Below, piece by piece: positions 7,323 to 16,268 of a stretch of 22,920 nt of DNA. The notes below the pieces were generated by a model. That model was not told where the DNA came from, did no database searches, and worked only from the letters and a program-made list of their open reading frames with translations. This DNA is from an uncultured Clostridia bacterium (GTDB lineage: Bacteria; Bacillota; Clostridia; Saccharofermentanales; DTU023). Each line of letters starts with the position of its first letter. The stretch's first letter is position 1. Made by a program: the position numbers and the translations under genes. The DNA lies in NCBI GenBank assembly GCA_947254895.1, contig CAMYEY010000015.1, forward strand, positions 1 through 22,920, written 5' to 3'.

Positions 7323-8663
7323 TTATTCTTCAATCCCCAACTGCGCATCATGATAGTCAATAGCAGCCATAGTCATAGGATGGCCTATTTTAGATCTTTT
7401 GGCCAGGGCCTCTCGCACTTCTGCTAGACAATAGCGCATACCTTGATCCAAATCATGATCAGCCGCTTGGCGAATCTTTTCTAAATTTTTAAAGGGCCTA
7501 CCATATTCTAACTTATCGGCTAAGAAGATAATCTTGTCAAGCGTAGTCGCTGCCGGACGAGAAGTAGTGTGGAACACAAGGGCATCAAGGATTTCTTGAT
7601 CTCCAACATGCAAAAACTTTTTAATGTAGTAGGCACCGGCAGGCCCGTGGGCTATGTTTTTGTTGATGGGTGAAAGCTTACCTATCCTTGTGGCATAACG
7701 ATACTGCCTGCTGATATCCATTTGTTTTGCTATATCGTGAAGCATTCCGGTAACCGCAGCCTTAAACAGATCATATCCATGACACCGTGCTAGGTGGACC
7801 GCATATTGCATAACATTTAATGAATGAATAAGTCTGGACCTCGAAACCATTTTTCTCACTTCTTTTTCATAAACTCCAAGTTTTACCCTTTCTGCCGGAC
7901 TCAAGTAAGTCATATCTTCTCGGAGTCTATAAACACCATTTTTAAGGATAAATTTTTCGACCGATGTCGACAATGCCTGGTCAGGTATTTCGCCTTGAAC
8001 AATTTGCTGTCGAAGGTCAGTAGCGGACATTGTGGTTTCGTCTATATCGAAGAACTTAATCTTAGCTCCATACCGTGTCCTAAGATAGTCCGCCCTAACC
8101 TGCATATGGTCTATGGACTCTCCCCCTCTCCGGCAAATTAAAAGATTAGCAGACTTCATAAGATGAGCTGGCTCATGCCAGCTTTCGATCGTATCCAAAG
8201 CATCTGACCCGTATACCAGGTAAAGCTTCACCTTAAGGTTGGAGCCTATTATTTCTTGCAGGAGATCAGCCTGAAACTTTTGTTCTTCTCGTACGGTTCT
8301 GACCTTTCCCCTTTTACTTTTCTTTTTTCTGGCCTTGCTATGCTTTGCTTGGAAGTAATCTAACTTGGTCTCTTTTTTAAAGTAGTCAATGGTATCAACT
8401 GTATAAGAATATTTGCCAGGACGGTTGATTTCGTAATCACTAACCTCGACCCCGGGGAGGTCTCTCAGGCTCAACCTAGCCATCTCGGTTCGATATCCCG
8501 CCGGTGTCATATATTGCTTTTTATGAGGAGCAAGGCCCAAAGGCATTACGATAATCCTATCAAATTTACCCAGCCTTACCAGACCCTCAACAACCCTCCT
8601 ATGACCTACATGGAAGGGATCAAATGATCCGCCAAAAATCGCTATTTTTATCTTTTCTTTCAC
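7323..8663 (-). CDS. nadD: Fused nicotinate-nucleotide adenylyltransferase (NadD) and HD-domain YqeK
   Basis: The first half is NadD, which joins ATP and nicotinate mononucleotide to form deamido-NAD. Numbering from the upstream TTG, it has GGSFDPFHVGH (23-33), GSDALDTIESWHEP (164-177) and MSATDLRQ (224-231). The second half is a YqeK-type HD phosphohydrolase, a family known to split Ap4A symmetrically. Its putative metal ligands are His292 (IHSLNV), His321-Asp322 (LHDIAK), His351 (AHGPAG), His377 (FHTT) and Asp395 (ADKLE). The two are normally separate adjacent genes; here they are one 447-458 aa chain without an internal stop. An unusual Lys/Arg-rich insertion lies at about 112-145 in the NadD half. 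I prefer the GTG start at 8663, giving the canonical KIKIAIFGGSFDP beginning; a TTG at 8699 right after the prfB stop is the alternative. Confidence 0.93.
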   Translation of the reverse strand: MKEKIKIAIFGGSFDPFHVGHRRVVEGLVRLGKFDRIIVMPLGLAPHKKQYMTPAGYRTEMARLSLRDLPGVEVSDYEINRPGKYSYTVDTIDYFKKETKLDYFQAKHSKARKKKSKRGKVRTVREEQKFQADLLQEIIGSNLKVKLYLVYGSDALDTIESWHEPAHLMKSANLLICRRGGESIDHMQVRADYLRTRYGAKIKFFDIDETTMSATDLRQQIVQGEIPDQALSTSVEKFILKNGVYRLREDMTYLSPAERVKLGVYEKEVRKMVSRSRLIHSLNVMQYAVHLARCHGYDLFKAAVTGMLHDIAKQMDISRQYRYATRIGKLSPINKNIAHGPAGAYYIKKFLHVGDQEILDALVFHTTSRPAATTLDKIIFLADKLEYGRPFKNLEKIRQAADHDLDQGMRYCLAEVREALAKRSKIGHPMTMAAIDYHDAQLGIEE

Positions 8664-8701
8664 GCTTTTCCACTTTCTAACTGTGCCTAAGACAAACAAA
8701 A

Positions 8702-9814
8702 CTAGTTTTTAGCAGATGATTGTTTAATCAGATAAGCATTGATAAACTCATCTAGGTCACCATCCATAACCCCACTAACATCACTGGTTTCATAATCTGT
8801 TCGGTGATCCTTAACCTTAGTGTAGGGCATAAACACGTAAGACCGTATCTGACTTCCCCAACCTATCTCCAGCTGATCCCCTCGCAGATCCTCAACTCTC
8901 TCAGCTTGGGCCTGTTGGGCCAAGGCAAAGAGCTTTGACCTCAGCATGCGCATAGCTGTATCCTTATTTTGTAGTTGCGACCTTTCGTTTTGGCAAGCGA
9001 CGACTATGCCTGTTGGAATATGCGTTATTCGAACAGCTGATGACGTTTTATTAACATGCTGACCTCCTGCCCCCGATGATCTATAAACATCTACGCGGAG
9101 GTCATCTTGGTTGATCTTAATTTCAATAGAATCATCCAGTTCAGGCATAACCTCAACAGATGCAAAGGAGGTATGACGCCGACCTGAGGAATCAAACGGC
9201 GAAATGCGAACTAGCCTGTGTACCCCCGCCTCAGACTTAAGATAACCATATGCGTTATCACCATTTACCTGAAAAGTAACACTTTTAATTCCAGCCTCAT
9301 CGCCGTCTAAATAATCTAATAATTTAATCTCAAAATCATGCTGCTCAGCCCAGCGTACGTACATCCTATACAGCATCTGAGTCCAGTCTTGAGCCTCAGT
9401 CCCTCCTGCTCCCGGATGGAGGCTTAAGATCGCATTAGAGCTATCATATTCATCAGTAAAGAGGGTTTCCATCTTAAGCTGGTTAAATTCTTTTTGATAA
9501 TGAGTGTACTCAGATTCAATTTCCGGCCATAGCGAGTCATCATTTTCACTTTCAGCCAATTCACAAAGGACAGCAACATTTTCCAAACTTTCCTTAGTTT
9601 TAGCAAAACGTCCTAACTTCTTTTTAAGTTGAGTTATTTCTTTTTGAATCTCTTGTGCTCGGTCTATATCATCCCAAAATCCCGGTTCAGATGACCTGAG
9701 TTCAAGCTCTGATATCTTTCTCTCGCTCTCTGTAAGCTTAAGTGACTTTGCTAAATTTTCCAGAGGCTCTCTAGCCTTCTCAACTTCTAACTGTAATTGT
9801 TCTATTTCCAGCAT
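8702..9814 (-). CDS. prfB: Peptide chain release factor 2
   Basis: The 370-aa RF2 carries the SPF stop-codon recognition tripeptide (205-207, ISPFDSSGRRH) and the catalytic GGQ (250-252, SSGAGGQHVNK) that triggers peptidyl-tRNA hydrolysis at UGA and UAA. An N-terminal coiled region (1-115) matches the family. Many RF2 genes need a +1 frameshift at CTT-TGA near codon 25. Here the equivalent place reads SLKLTESE with codons TCA CTT AAG CTT ACA, with no stop and one open frame, so the autoregulatory site is absent. It sits 15 bp after the membrane-protein gene; nadD-yqeK follows directly. The start has GAAAGG upstream. Confidence 0.97.
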   Translation of the reverse strand: MLEIEQLQLEVEKAREPLENLAKSLKLTESERKISELELRSSEPGFWDDIDRAQEIQKEITQLKKKLGRFAKTKESLENVAVLCELAESENDDSLWPEIESEYTHYQKEFNQLKMETLFTDEYDSSNAILSLHPGAGGTEAQDWTQMLYRMYVRWAEQHDFEIKLLDYLDGDEAGIKSVTFQVNGDNAYGYLKSEAGVHRLVRISPFDSSGRRHTSFASVEVMPELDDSIEIKINQDDLRVDVYRSSGAGGQHVNKTSSAVRITHIPTGIVVACQNERSQLQNKDTAMRMLRSKLFALAQQAQAERVEDLRGDQLEIGWGSQIRSYVFMPYTKVKDHRTDYETSDVSGVMDGDLDEFINAYLIKQSSAKN

Positions 9815-9829
9815 ATCCCAGACCTTTCT

Positions 9830-10726
9830 TTAATTAGCCTTTGCTTCATAAGGCTGCTTCAAGGCCACAATTTGATAAAAAATGGCATATTGCCTAGCCA
9901 CTGCCAAGATCTGAAGGGCAAAAAGAAAACTTTCAATAATTAAATAGCTATAATGGTAATCCAATAAAAAGGCAGCCAAGATATTCTTGACCATACCAAA
10001 AATAAAGTGTTGCATCAAAAAATTTAAAAACATGGAAAACTTCACACCATTGGTTTGAGCATGACTTAGCTCCATTGACCGAACCAGGCCGTTCCTCGCA
10101 TAGAGTGAGTTTAGAGGAGTAAAAAAGAGGATCATGGCCAAGACGACAAATGGTATCATGAAAAATGCTGTTGAGAAAGTAAAGATGGCCAACATGCATA
10201 TTGAAAAAGCAATCATAGCCGGAAGCCTTGTCAGGAGATCTTTTAACGCAACCTTAAAATAACTCCGTTGAGGATGCAAGTCATTTCTAAAAAAACTGGA
10301 AGGGACAACCTTGGTCGCCAAAAGATCCATGATGGACTCCTGACTAACGGCTCGGTCGGCAAAATTTTTATTCACCGGTATCAGAAAGATATCACCAGGG
10401 GCAAGACTATTTTTAGTCCGCCTTCTTTTTTCATTTTCTAAAATAAAACAATCAGCATAGAGTAACCCCAAGCATGCAGATAAAAACATTCCCACAAGAT
10501 ATACAAGTAGTACTTGTATGTTACCCCATGTCGGTAAAACAAGTTCAAGGCTATCTAAAAATTTACGGTTGAGATAGTAGTCCAGAAACTGAAAGTTTCT
10601 ATCCCCTACCGGTGCCATAGTCATCAAAGACCTAATCACAATCAGGATGACGAGCAAAATCTTTGGCACAGCCGCTGACTCTAATTTATTTATTTTAAAA
10701 GATTCAAATATAATTCTATAACTCAT
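9830..10726 (-). CDS. Multi-pass membrane protein of unknown function
   Basis: I do not recognise the family. The 298-aa protein has about six hydrophobic segments (near 19-38, 69-95, 165-185, 187-208, 232-255 and 258-280). A basic stretch (ENEKRRRTKN, 97-106) and a polar soluble loop (about 97-160) lie between segments two and three. The segment SLYARNGLVRSMELSHAQTNG (207-227) loosely recalls bacterial integral membrane proteins with repeated short amphipathic helices, but not enough to name one. It lies between the ACT-domain gene (42 bp upstream) and prfB (15 bp downstream), so it is probably co-transcribed. GAAAGG precedes the ATG. Confidence 0.8.
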   Translation of the reverse strand: MSYRIIFESFKINKLESAAVPKILLVILIVIRSLMTMAPVGDRNFQFLDYYLNRKFLDSLELVLPTWGNIQVLLVYLVGMFLSACLGLLYADCFILENEKRRRTKNSLAPGDIFLIPVNKNFADRAVSQESIMDLLATKVVPSSFFRNDLHPQRSYFKVALKDLLTRLPAMIAFSICMLAIFTFSTAFFMIPFVVLAMILFFTPLNSLYARNGLVRSMELSHAQTNGVKFSMFLNFLMQHFIFGMVKNILAAFLLDYHYSYLIIESFLFALQILAVARQYAIFYQIVALKQPYEAKAN

Positions 10727-10768
10727 TGTTACCTTTCATTTTTGTCACGTTTTGCTGCTGACCCATCT

Positions 10769-11215
10769 CTAGTTATAGAGTTCTTGGTGGCTCACCTTGA
10801 TTAAACCACTCGTATTCTCCAATTTAGCTAAAAGCCGTCTTATCTTTTCCCTCGTGTTCTTCCGACAAATCACCTGAACAGAACAAGTCCCATAGGAAAT
10901 AGGAGTTTGTTGAAAGCTGAGCAAATAAAAGTCGAGTTCACTAAAAAAAAACAGGACTTGATCTAACGAAATCAAATCAACAGCAATCAAAAGCTGGAAA
11001 ACATCAATAGCAGCTAAATCTGATCCCTGATAGGAAAATACTGAATTACGATACTTATAATAGGCAGACCGACTAAGACCAACAGCCTTGCTCGCCTGAT
11101 TAACAGAGGGGTATTTTTTAGTTTTGATTCCCTCTTTAACCTGCATTACCTTAGAAAACACCTCAGGCAAGGCATCCCGCTTAACTAAATAAAATTTTTC
11201 TTGTTCCTTTTTCAT
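10769..11215 (-). CDS. UPF0735 ACT-domain protein (PheB-like)
   Basis: The N-terminal part (FYLVKRDALPEVFSKVMQVKE, then SVNQASKAVGLSRSAYYKYRNSVF at about 37-60) matches the UPF0735/PheB family. That family has a small helix-turn-helix-like region followed by an ACT domain. The ACT part (about 70-148) keeps the end of the fold (LSFQQTPISYGTCSVQVI), but the usual glycine-containing effector loop is not evident, so ligand binding may be altered. The function of the family is not firmly established; amino-acid-responsive regulation is suggested by the domains. Its ATG overlaps the rdgB stop as ATGA, implying translational coupling. Confidence 0.85.
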   Translation of the reverse strand: MKKEQEKFYLVKRDALPEVFSKVMQVKEGIKTKKYPSVNQASKAVGLSRSAYYKYRNSVFSYQGSDLAAIDVFQLLIAVDLISLDQVLFFFSELDFYLLSFQQTPISYGTCSVQVICRKNTREKIRRLLAKLENTSGLIKVSHQELYN

Positions 11216-11817
11216 GTTTTTGCAGCCCCTTGCCCTTGCAAAAACGCACCCAGTTTCTTTGCAGCCAAAGCCCTGTGACTAATTTGATTTTTCTCTTCAG
11301 GCCTCAGCTCTGCCATGGTCTTATGGTAAGCCGGTAGATAAAACACCGGATCGTAACCAAAACCATTTTGTCCTGCCATTTGATCAGCGATAAAGCCGGA
11401 AACACTTCCTACAAAACTCTTCTCTCGGCCATCCGGAAAAATGAGCACCAGGGCACAATGAAAGGAGGCAGTCCATTGGTCTTTGGGTGTACCATCTAAC
11501 AAATGCCACAACTGATGAATTTTGTCAGAATAAGGACTATCTTCCCCGGCAAAACGGGCAGAATAAATACCCGGATAACCGTCTAAAAGATCCACGGACA
11601 AACCTGAATCGTCAGCTAAAATAATTTTTTCAGGTAAAAGGCGGTGAACGTACTCCGCTTTTATTCTAGCATTTTCTAAATACGATTTACCTGTTTCTTC
11701 AACATCCATCTGATAATTAAAATCTGCCACAGACACCAAGCGAAAGCCCTCTAAGTCGAGGAGTTTTTTCATCTCTGCTAACTTGCCTAGGTTGTGGCTT
11801 GCAAAAACAATTTCCAT
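11212..11817 (-). CDS. rdgB: XTP/dITP diphosphatase (RdgB/HAM1 family)
   Basis: The enzyme removes non-canonical purine nucleotides (dITP, XTP) by releasing pyrophosphate. The motif FASHNLGKLAEM occurs near the start, then ADDSGLSVDLLDGYPGIYSARFAG with the catalytic acidic pair, FGYDPVFYLP, and the terminal SHRALAAKKL. The length is 201 aa from the ATG at 11817, which gives the canonical beginning MEIVFASHN. A TTG nine codons upstream is possible, but neither has a clear ribosome site. The stop overlaps the start of the ACT protein gene. Confidence 0.95.
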   Translation of the reverse strand: MEIVFASHNLGKLAEMKKLLDLEGFRLVSVADFNYQMDVEETGKSYLENARIKAEYVHRLLPEKIILADDSGLSVDLLDGYPGIYSARFAGEDSPYSDKIHQLWHLLDGTPKDQWTASFHCALVLIFPDGREKSFVGSVSGFIADQMAGQNGFGYDPVFYLPAYHKTMAELRPEEKNQISHRALAAKKLGAFLQGQGAAKT

Positions 11818-11878
11818 TTGGAAATCATACCATAAACGGGCCAAATGATTAATGACTTATCATAAATCAGGCATGTCA

Positions 11879-13612
11879 TTATAGTTTCAAAATATCACAG
11901 GCTGCAAAAGCCGACCGTCTCATTGTGTTGAGGTCAAAGGGTGAAGCAAAACCAGACACCTCGAGCCTTTTAATAAAGGTTAGATCTGGGTTTGAAGTGA
12001 GAAGCTTATTTAGCTTTTTTTCCAATGAATTGCGCCGATCAAGGTGGGGTCTTTCAGCTAAAATACAAACTAAAGCCAAGACACGGTCTAAAGCCTGACA
12101 TGGTTTTTCATATAAGCAATCCATGGTTTGCCATAAATTGCCTTCAGAGAAGAAACCATCCTGACCATAATTTTGATTCAAGCTATATTTCCTTTCCTGT
12201 TTTTGCCACAAACCGGCAAAATTTAAGTCTCTTTGGCCACCAGCCCTGTAAATCTCAGTTTCAAAGTCATCAATTGCTAAATCATAAGGAATGCGCATTA
12301 ACAGGTTACTAAAATTGATGTCGTTAAAGAGTTCAGAATCTTCTCCACAAAAAATATTACTTTGACGCATCGCTAAGAAGAACATAGCTAGACCGGAAAG
12401 CTCTCGTACTAAATTTGATTGTTTAAAAGAAGCTAAGTCTTGAAGGTTGGTCAAGCCGCTAAGGTCAGCAAGAGCCTGGCCCATATGAATAAAATCTTGG
12501 TCTAAACTAACCCTATCCTGTTGAAAGGCTAGAGCTATGAAGAGAATCTGCCAACCCGGCAGGAGAATAACACTTTTATGTAAACGCCTTTGTAAATCCG
12601 GATCACCTGACCAATAACCCTCCCTAACAATAGTAAAAGCATAAGAATCCTTATCCCGAAAAATATTTTCACAAGCTTTTAAAACAGACTGTTCCAAAGA
12701 CTGGTCACCACTGAGTAAATCAGATGGATTTCTTTTGGCGAGCTTAAATTGATTGTAAAAATAAGGGTCACCATCATTTAAGCGCTCATCTCTGAGATGT
12801 TTAATTTCTTGGACGATGGGCAAAAAATAGTGCTTCAAGTTATCTTTAAACTTACGTACTTCTTCCCGAGAATACCCGTAGCCTTTTTGACTCTGATGAA
12901 TAAAATTATAATAATCGAGGCCCGTGATTTCTGCTTGCTCTCGCCTAGTTTTTGTTAATTGGACAAAGTTTGCAGTAACCTGACCAGCAGATTCTTTAAG
13001 TTTAGCAGCCATTTCAAAATAAAGCTTACGTCTGTGTTCAGCCCTAGCCTGGCGCAGCCAATTATCCACATCTGCCAAATACACCTTACAGTTTTTAGAA
13101 GTAAAGCTTTGATCAGAAATCCGGTCACTTATATTGTCACAGACGATACTAACATGTAAGTTCGTCATAAAACTTACATATTCCCTAACCAAGTCTTTTT
13201 CTGACCTTAACAATTCCGGTTGAACCTGTCCATAGCAGCGTGCAACCCGCCTGGCCTCATTTAAGATTGCTGAATTTTCCAACCTGTCTTCTGAAAAATC
13301 CATAGCTTTTCTGGCCATGAGGCTAAAAGTTTGAAGATAACATGCCTCTGCTCGGTCAAGCCTCTCTCGGGCCAAGGTCAATTCTTGATTTAAATATTCA
13401 TTATCCGGATCTTGAGCTAGCCTTATTCGCCCCAATTCTACCATTGAGAGAGCCTCCAGAAACTGTCGAGACAAGTCTCTATAAGCTTCTATGATCGTTT
13501 TTTGTTTGTCTTTTTTAACTGTATCAAGCAGCTTATTCAGATGTTTAAAACTATCTAACAAGCAGGCAAAATCGGGTCGTGTATAGTGGAGATCAGAAAA
13601 GGCCTGGAGCAT
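11879..13612 (-). CDS. M3-family oligoendopeptidase homologue with a destroyed active site (pseudoprotease)
   Basis: The 577-aa protein can be laid without gaps on M3 oligoendopeptidases of the PZ-peptidase/M3-not-PepF type. FIALAF...LDQDFIHMGQALAD (358-383) corresponds to the family block FIFANF...THEAGHAF. The HExxH zinc motif is replaced by IHMGQ (375-379), losing both histidines and the catalytic Glu. The third zinc ligand, Glu in SMSMEFL, is Phe411 (RELSGLAMFFLAM). The late substrate motif HIF...PFYYIDY is replaced by CLYEKPCQALDR (499-510). The fold-defining IPYDLAIDDFETEIYR (441-456) and the SPF-containing C-terminal end are kept. The gene is full length with no frameshift. It lies 3 bp after argS and appears translationally coupled. 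Loss of zinc-dependent proteolysis is inferred; a binding or chaperone role is a guess. Confidence 0.78.
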   Translation of the reverse strand: MLQAFSDLHYTRPDFACLLDSFKHLNKLLDTVKKDKQKTIIEAYRDLSRQFLEALSMVELGRIRLAQDPDNEYLNQELTLARERLDRAEACYLQTFSLMARKAMDFSEDRLENSAILNEARRVARCYGQVQPELLRSEKDLVREYVSFMTNLHVSIVCDNISDRISDQSFTSKNCKVYLADVDNWLRQARAEHRRKLYFEMAAKLKESAGQVTANFVQLTKTRREQAEITGLDYYNFIHQSQKGYGYSREEVRKFKDNLKHYFLPIVQEIKHLRDERLNDGDPYFYNQFKLAKRNPSDLLSGDQSLEQSVLKACENIFRDKDSYAFTIVREGYWSGDPDLQRRLHKSVILLPGWQILFIALAFQQDRVSLDQDFIHMGQALADLSGLTNLQDLASFKQSNLVRELSGLAMFFLAMRQSNIFCGEDSELFNDINFSNLLMRIPYDLAIDDFETEIYRAGGQRDLNFAGLWQKQERKYSLNQNYGQDGFFSEGNLWQTMDCLYEKPCQALDRVLALVCILAERPHLDRRNSLEKKLNKLLTSNPDLTFIKRLEVSGFASPFDLNTMRRSAFAACDILKL

Positions 13613-13615
13613 GAC

Positions 13616-15334
13616 TTACATCCGGTCAACAGGCCTTATTCCTGCTATACTTAAACCGTTATATAAAACCTGGGCTACTGCCTGGACTAGACCTAATCGG
13701 GCCCGTCGAAGGACGACATCATCCGTTTTAAGTATAGGCGTGTTATGGTAGAAACGATTAAAGTTTCTAGCCAGGGTAGATATTCTCCGCATCAGAACAC
13801 TAGGTTCATACTCTTCTGCCGCCTGAACTATAGTGGAGGGATAAGCATAGATGTCCTTTAAGAGGCTAAAGGCCTCTGCTTCGGTCAAGCAGGTAAAATC
13901 AGCGCTGTTAAAATCCAGATCAGTCCTATCCGCCTTTTGTAGAATACTTTGAGCCCTAGCATAGGTGTACATCAGGTAGGCAGCTGTATCGCCTTCAAAG
14001 TCTAAAATCTCAGACCAATCAAAGAAAATATCCCTTTCTCTACTATTTCTTAAAAAGGTATAGTTCACAGCAGCAAGACCTACCGCTTCAGCAGTTGCTT
14101 CAATTTCTGACCGATCCATGCCCGGGTTATTTTCGATAATAATTTTTTTAGTCTTGGCCACACTCTCGTTGAGTAAATCCTCTAAGAGGATGATATTCCC
14201 CTTCCGGGTGGAAAACTCGCCCTCTTTAAACTTTACAGTTCCAAAGCCGACATGTACATTCTGGTCAGCCTTATCAAAACCGGCCTTTTTAAGAACAGCA
14301 AAAATCTGCTGAAAGTGATTGCTTTGAGGTAGACCGACAACATATATATTTCTATAGTAATCATAAGTCCTAGCCCTATATAAAATAGCTGCCAGGTCAC
14401 GTGAAGCATAAATACTGGTACCATCAGATTTCAGAATAATACAAGGATTAAGGCCAAATTCCTCCAGGTCAACCACCTGAGCTCCTTGGCTTTCTACTAA
14501 AAGTCCTTTTTCTTTGAGACATTCAACAACTTCCGGGATCTGATCGGAGTAAAAGCTTTCACCATTATAGTTGTCAAATGCAATGTGCATACGCTCGTAA
14601 ATGCGGTTGAACTCCACAAGGCTCATATCTCTAAATTTTTGCCATAGGTGAACCTCTTCGGGGCATTTATTTTCCAGTTTTTTAAAAGCTTCTCTTGCTT
14701 CATCTTCGAGTTCCGGTTGAGTTTCAATTTGGCTATGGAACTTAACGTAGACCCTAGTCAGTTCTTTGATCGGTTCTTTTTCGAGAGCATCTTCATCCCC
14801 CCATAGGCGCCAAGCCACAATCAGCTTACCAAACTGGGTACCATAATCGCCTAAATGATTCATCCGGATGACATGGTAGCCTAGGGCATCATATATATTT
14901 GCAATAGCCTGCCCCAAAATAGTGGTAAAGGCATGACCGACGTGGAAGGGCTTAGCAATATTAGGAGAAGAATACTCCACTATGACATTTTTACCCTGTC
15001 CCTCTTGGGATCTACCAAAGTTCTCACCATGTTTTAAAACATCTCCCAAAACATCCTTAGCAAAAAAGCCCTGTTTGATATAAAAATTCACATAGGGACC
15101 TGCCAGCCTTGTTTCGGCCAACCATTCCTTATCCTGTTTATCGATTTTTTCCTTGATACCCTGGGCGATTTCAACAGGATTTTGCTTCATCTGCTTTGCT
15201 AAACGAAAACACGGAAAAGCATAATCCCCCATCTGCTCCTGGGGAGGTATCTCTAATAGCTCCTTAATTTCTGACTCTGATAAAGGACTGCAAGCAGCTA
15301 AAAGCTGACTAACTTCTGACTTATAATCAAGCAT
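13616..15334 (-). CDS. argS: Arginyl-tRNA synthetase
   Basis: This 572-aa class I synthetase attaches arginine to tRNA-Arg. It has the N-terminal Add1-like domain (1-110), the ATP-binding HVGH (131-134) in SSPNIAKPFHVGHAFTTILGQ, the NHLGDYGTQFGKL block (159-171), and the KMSKS equivalent STRKGN (375-380). The C-terminal anticodon-binding helical domain ends with GIRPVDRM. The start ATG overlaps the nucleotidyltransferase stop by 8 bp and has GGGAGAA upstream; the pseudoprotease gene follows 3 bp after its stop. Confidence 0.97.
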   Translation of the reverse strand: MLDYKSEVSQLLAACSPLSESEIKELLEIPPQEQMGDYAFPCFRLAKQMKQNPVEIAQGIKEKIDKQDKEWLAETRLAGPYVNFYIKQGFFAKDVLGDVLKHGENFGRSQEGQGKNVIVEYSSPNIAKPFHVGHAFTTILGQAIANIYDALGYHVIRMNHLGDYGTQFGKLIVAWRLWGDEDALEKEPIKELTRVYVKFHSQIETQPELEDEAREAFKKLENKCPEEVHLWQKFRDMSLVEFNRIYERMHIAFDNYNGESFYSDQIPEVVECLKEKGLLVESQGAQVVDLEEFGLNPCIILKSDGTSIYASRDLAAILYRARTYDYYRNIYVVGLPQSNHFQQIFAVLKKAGFDKADQNVHVGFGTVKFKEGEFSTRKGNIILLEDLLNESVAKTKKIIIENNPGMDRSEIEATAEAVGLAAVNYTFLRNSRERDIFFDWSEILDFEGDTAAYLMYTYARAQSILQKADRTDLDFNSADFTCLTEAEAFSLLKDIYAYPSTIVQAAEEYEPSVLMRRISTLARNFNRFYHNTPILKTDDVVLRRARLGLVQAVAQVLYNGLSIAGIRPVDRM

Positions 15335-16268
15335 TCATATTCTCCCATAATGGACTGTTGTATTTGCCCTCAGATACCATCTTTTTAATGGCTGCCTGAA
15401 CCTGAGGTTTATCTTCGTGGTAGGTAACCCCGTACCATTGATCAGGGCTGGTTAGGACCTTAACTTCAACCAAGTCTTTTTTGACCAACTGGCCTACAGA
15501 TGTTGGAAGCAGATATTCTGCCTTGAGCGGATTTGATTGCAAAGCCTGGTCTAAAAACTCAGGAAAACCAGCTTTTAAATAAGCAATCAGAGATGGGTCA
15601 AAGCCCCAAAAGTTCATGGAAACTGTCGTTTCATCCGCTAATTGCTGCCAACTTTGGTCATCTTCTGTAAAAAAGGCTAAATTATTTTTTTCAATGATCC
15701 TTGTTCGTTCTACTATATTTACAAGGCGACCCTGGCTATCAACATCACAAATACCTCGAGCAACGTGACCATACTTACTCAAAGTTTTCATTAACTCATA
15801 GCCGACCATAATATATTGCGGCTTGTCTTGAGGTTTAGCCTTTGACATATTAATAAGTTCACTATGAACTATCTGGAAAGCCTCTTTGCCATAATAGTCA
15901 TCAGCGTTAATGACGCAAAAAGGACTATCAATGAGATCCCTAGCTGCCAGTAAGGCATGTGATGTCCCCCAAGGTTTACTTCTCCCCTCAGGATTTTTAT
16001 AGCCCTCCGGCAAATCATCGAGGGATTGGTAGGCATACTCAACCGAAAAATAATCTTCAATTCTTTTGCCAATAATCTCTTTAAAATCTTCTTCTATCTC
16101 TTTTTTTATGATGAATATGACACGACGAAATCCTGCTTGGTAAGCATCAAAGAGCGAATAATCTATGACCAGCTCACCATTTGGGCCAACGGGGTCCATC
16201 TGCTTAAGTCCACCATAGCGAGACCCCATGCCGGCAGCCAAGATAACTAAAATTGCTTGCTTATCCAT
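15327..16268 (-). CDS. Sugar-phosphate nucleotidyltransferase-like protein (NTP_transferase fold)
   Basis: The 313-aa protein opens with the nucleotide-binding signature LAAGMGSRYGGLKQMDPVGP (10-29). It continues with KPWGTSHALLAA (98-109) and the metal-binding NADDYYG (121-127). It is therefore a GlmU/RfbA-type nucleotidyltransferase that should activate a phosphorylated sugar or alcohol with an NTP; the substrate cannot be read from sequence. The ATG follows a GGAGG site. It has its own likely promoter behind ppk and overlaps argS by 8 bp. Confidence 0.85.
   Translation of the reverse strand: MDKQAILVILAAGMGSRYGGLKQMDPVGPNGELVIDYSLFDAYQAGFRRVIFIIKKEIEEDFKEIIGKRIEDYFSVEYAYQSLDDLPEGYKNPEGRSKPWGTSHALLAARDLIDSPFCVINADDYYGKEAFQIVHSELINMSKAKPQDKPQYIMVGYELMKTLSKYGHVARGICDVDSQGRLVNIVERTRIIEKNNLAFFTEDDQSWQQLADETTVSMNFWGFDPSLIAYLKAGFPEFLDQALQSNPLKAEYLLPTSVGQLVKKDLVEVKVLTSPDQWYGVTYHEDKPQVQAAIKKMVSEGKYNSPLWENMNA

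Noticed and set aside
8663..8699. TTG start for nadD-yqeK at 8699, directly after the prfB stop
   Set aside because: It adds 12 residues before the canonical NadD beginning and uses a weak codon; the GTG at 8663 fits the family start better. Kept only as an alternative.
11818..11844. TTG start adding nine residues to RdgB
   Set aside because: The ATG at 11817 gives the standard MEIVFASHN beginning; no ribosome site supports the longer form.
11850..11881. TAATGAC/GTCATTA inverted repeat before rdgB
   Set aside because: Only 7 A/T-rich pairs with an 18-nt loop, part of it the stop codon of the upstream gene; not distinguishable from chance.
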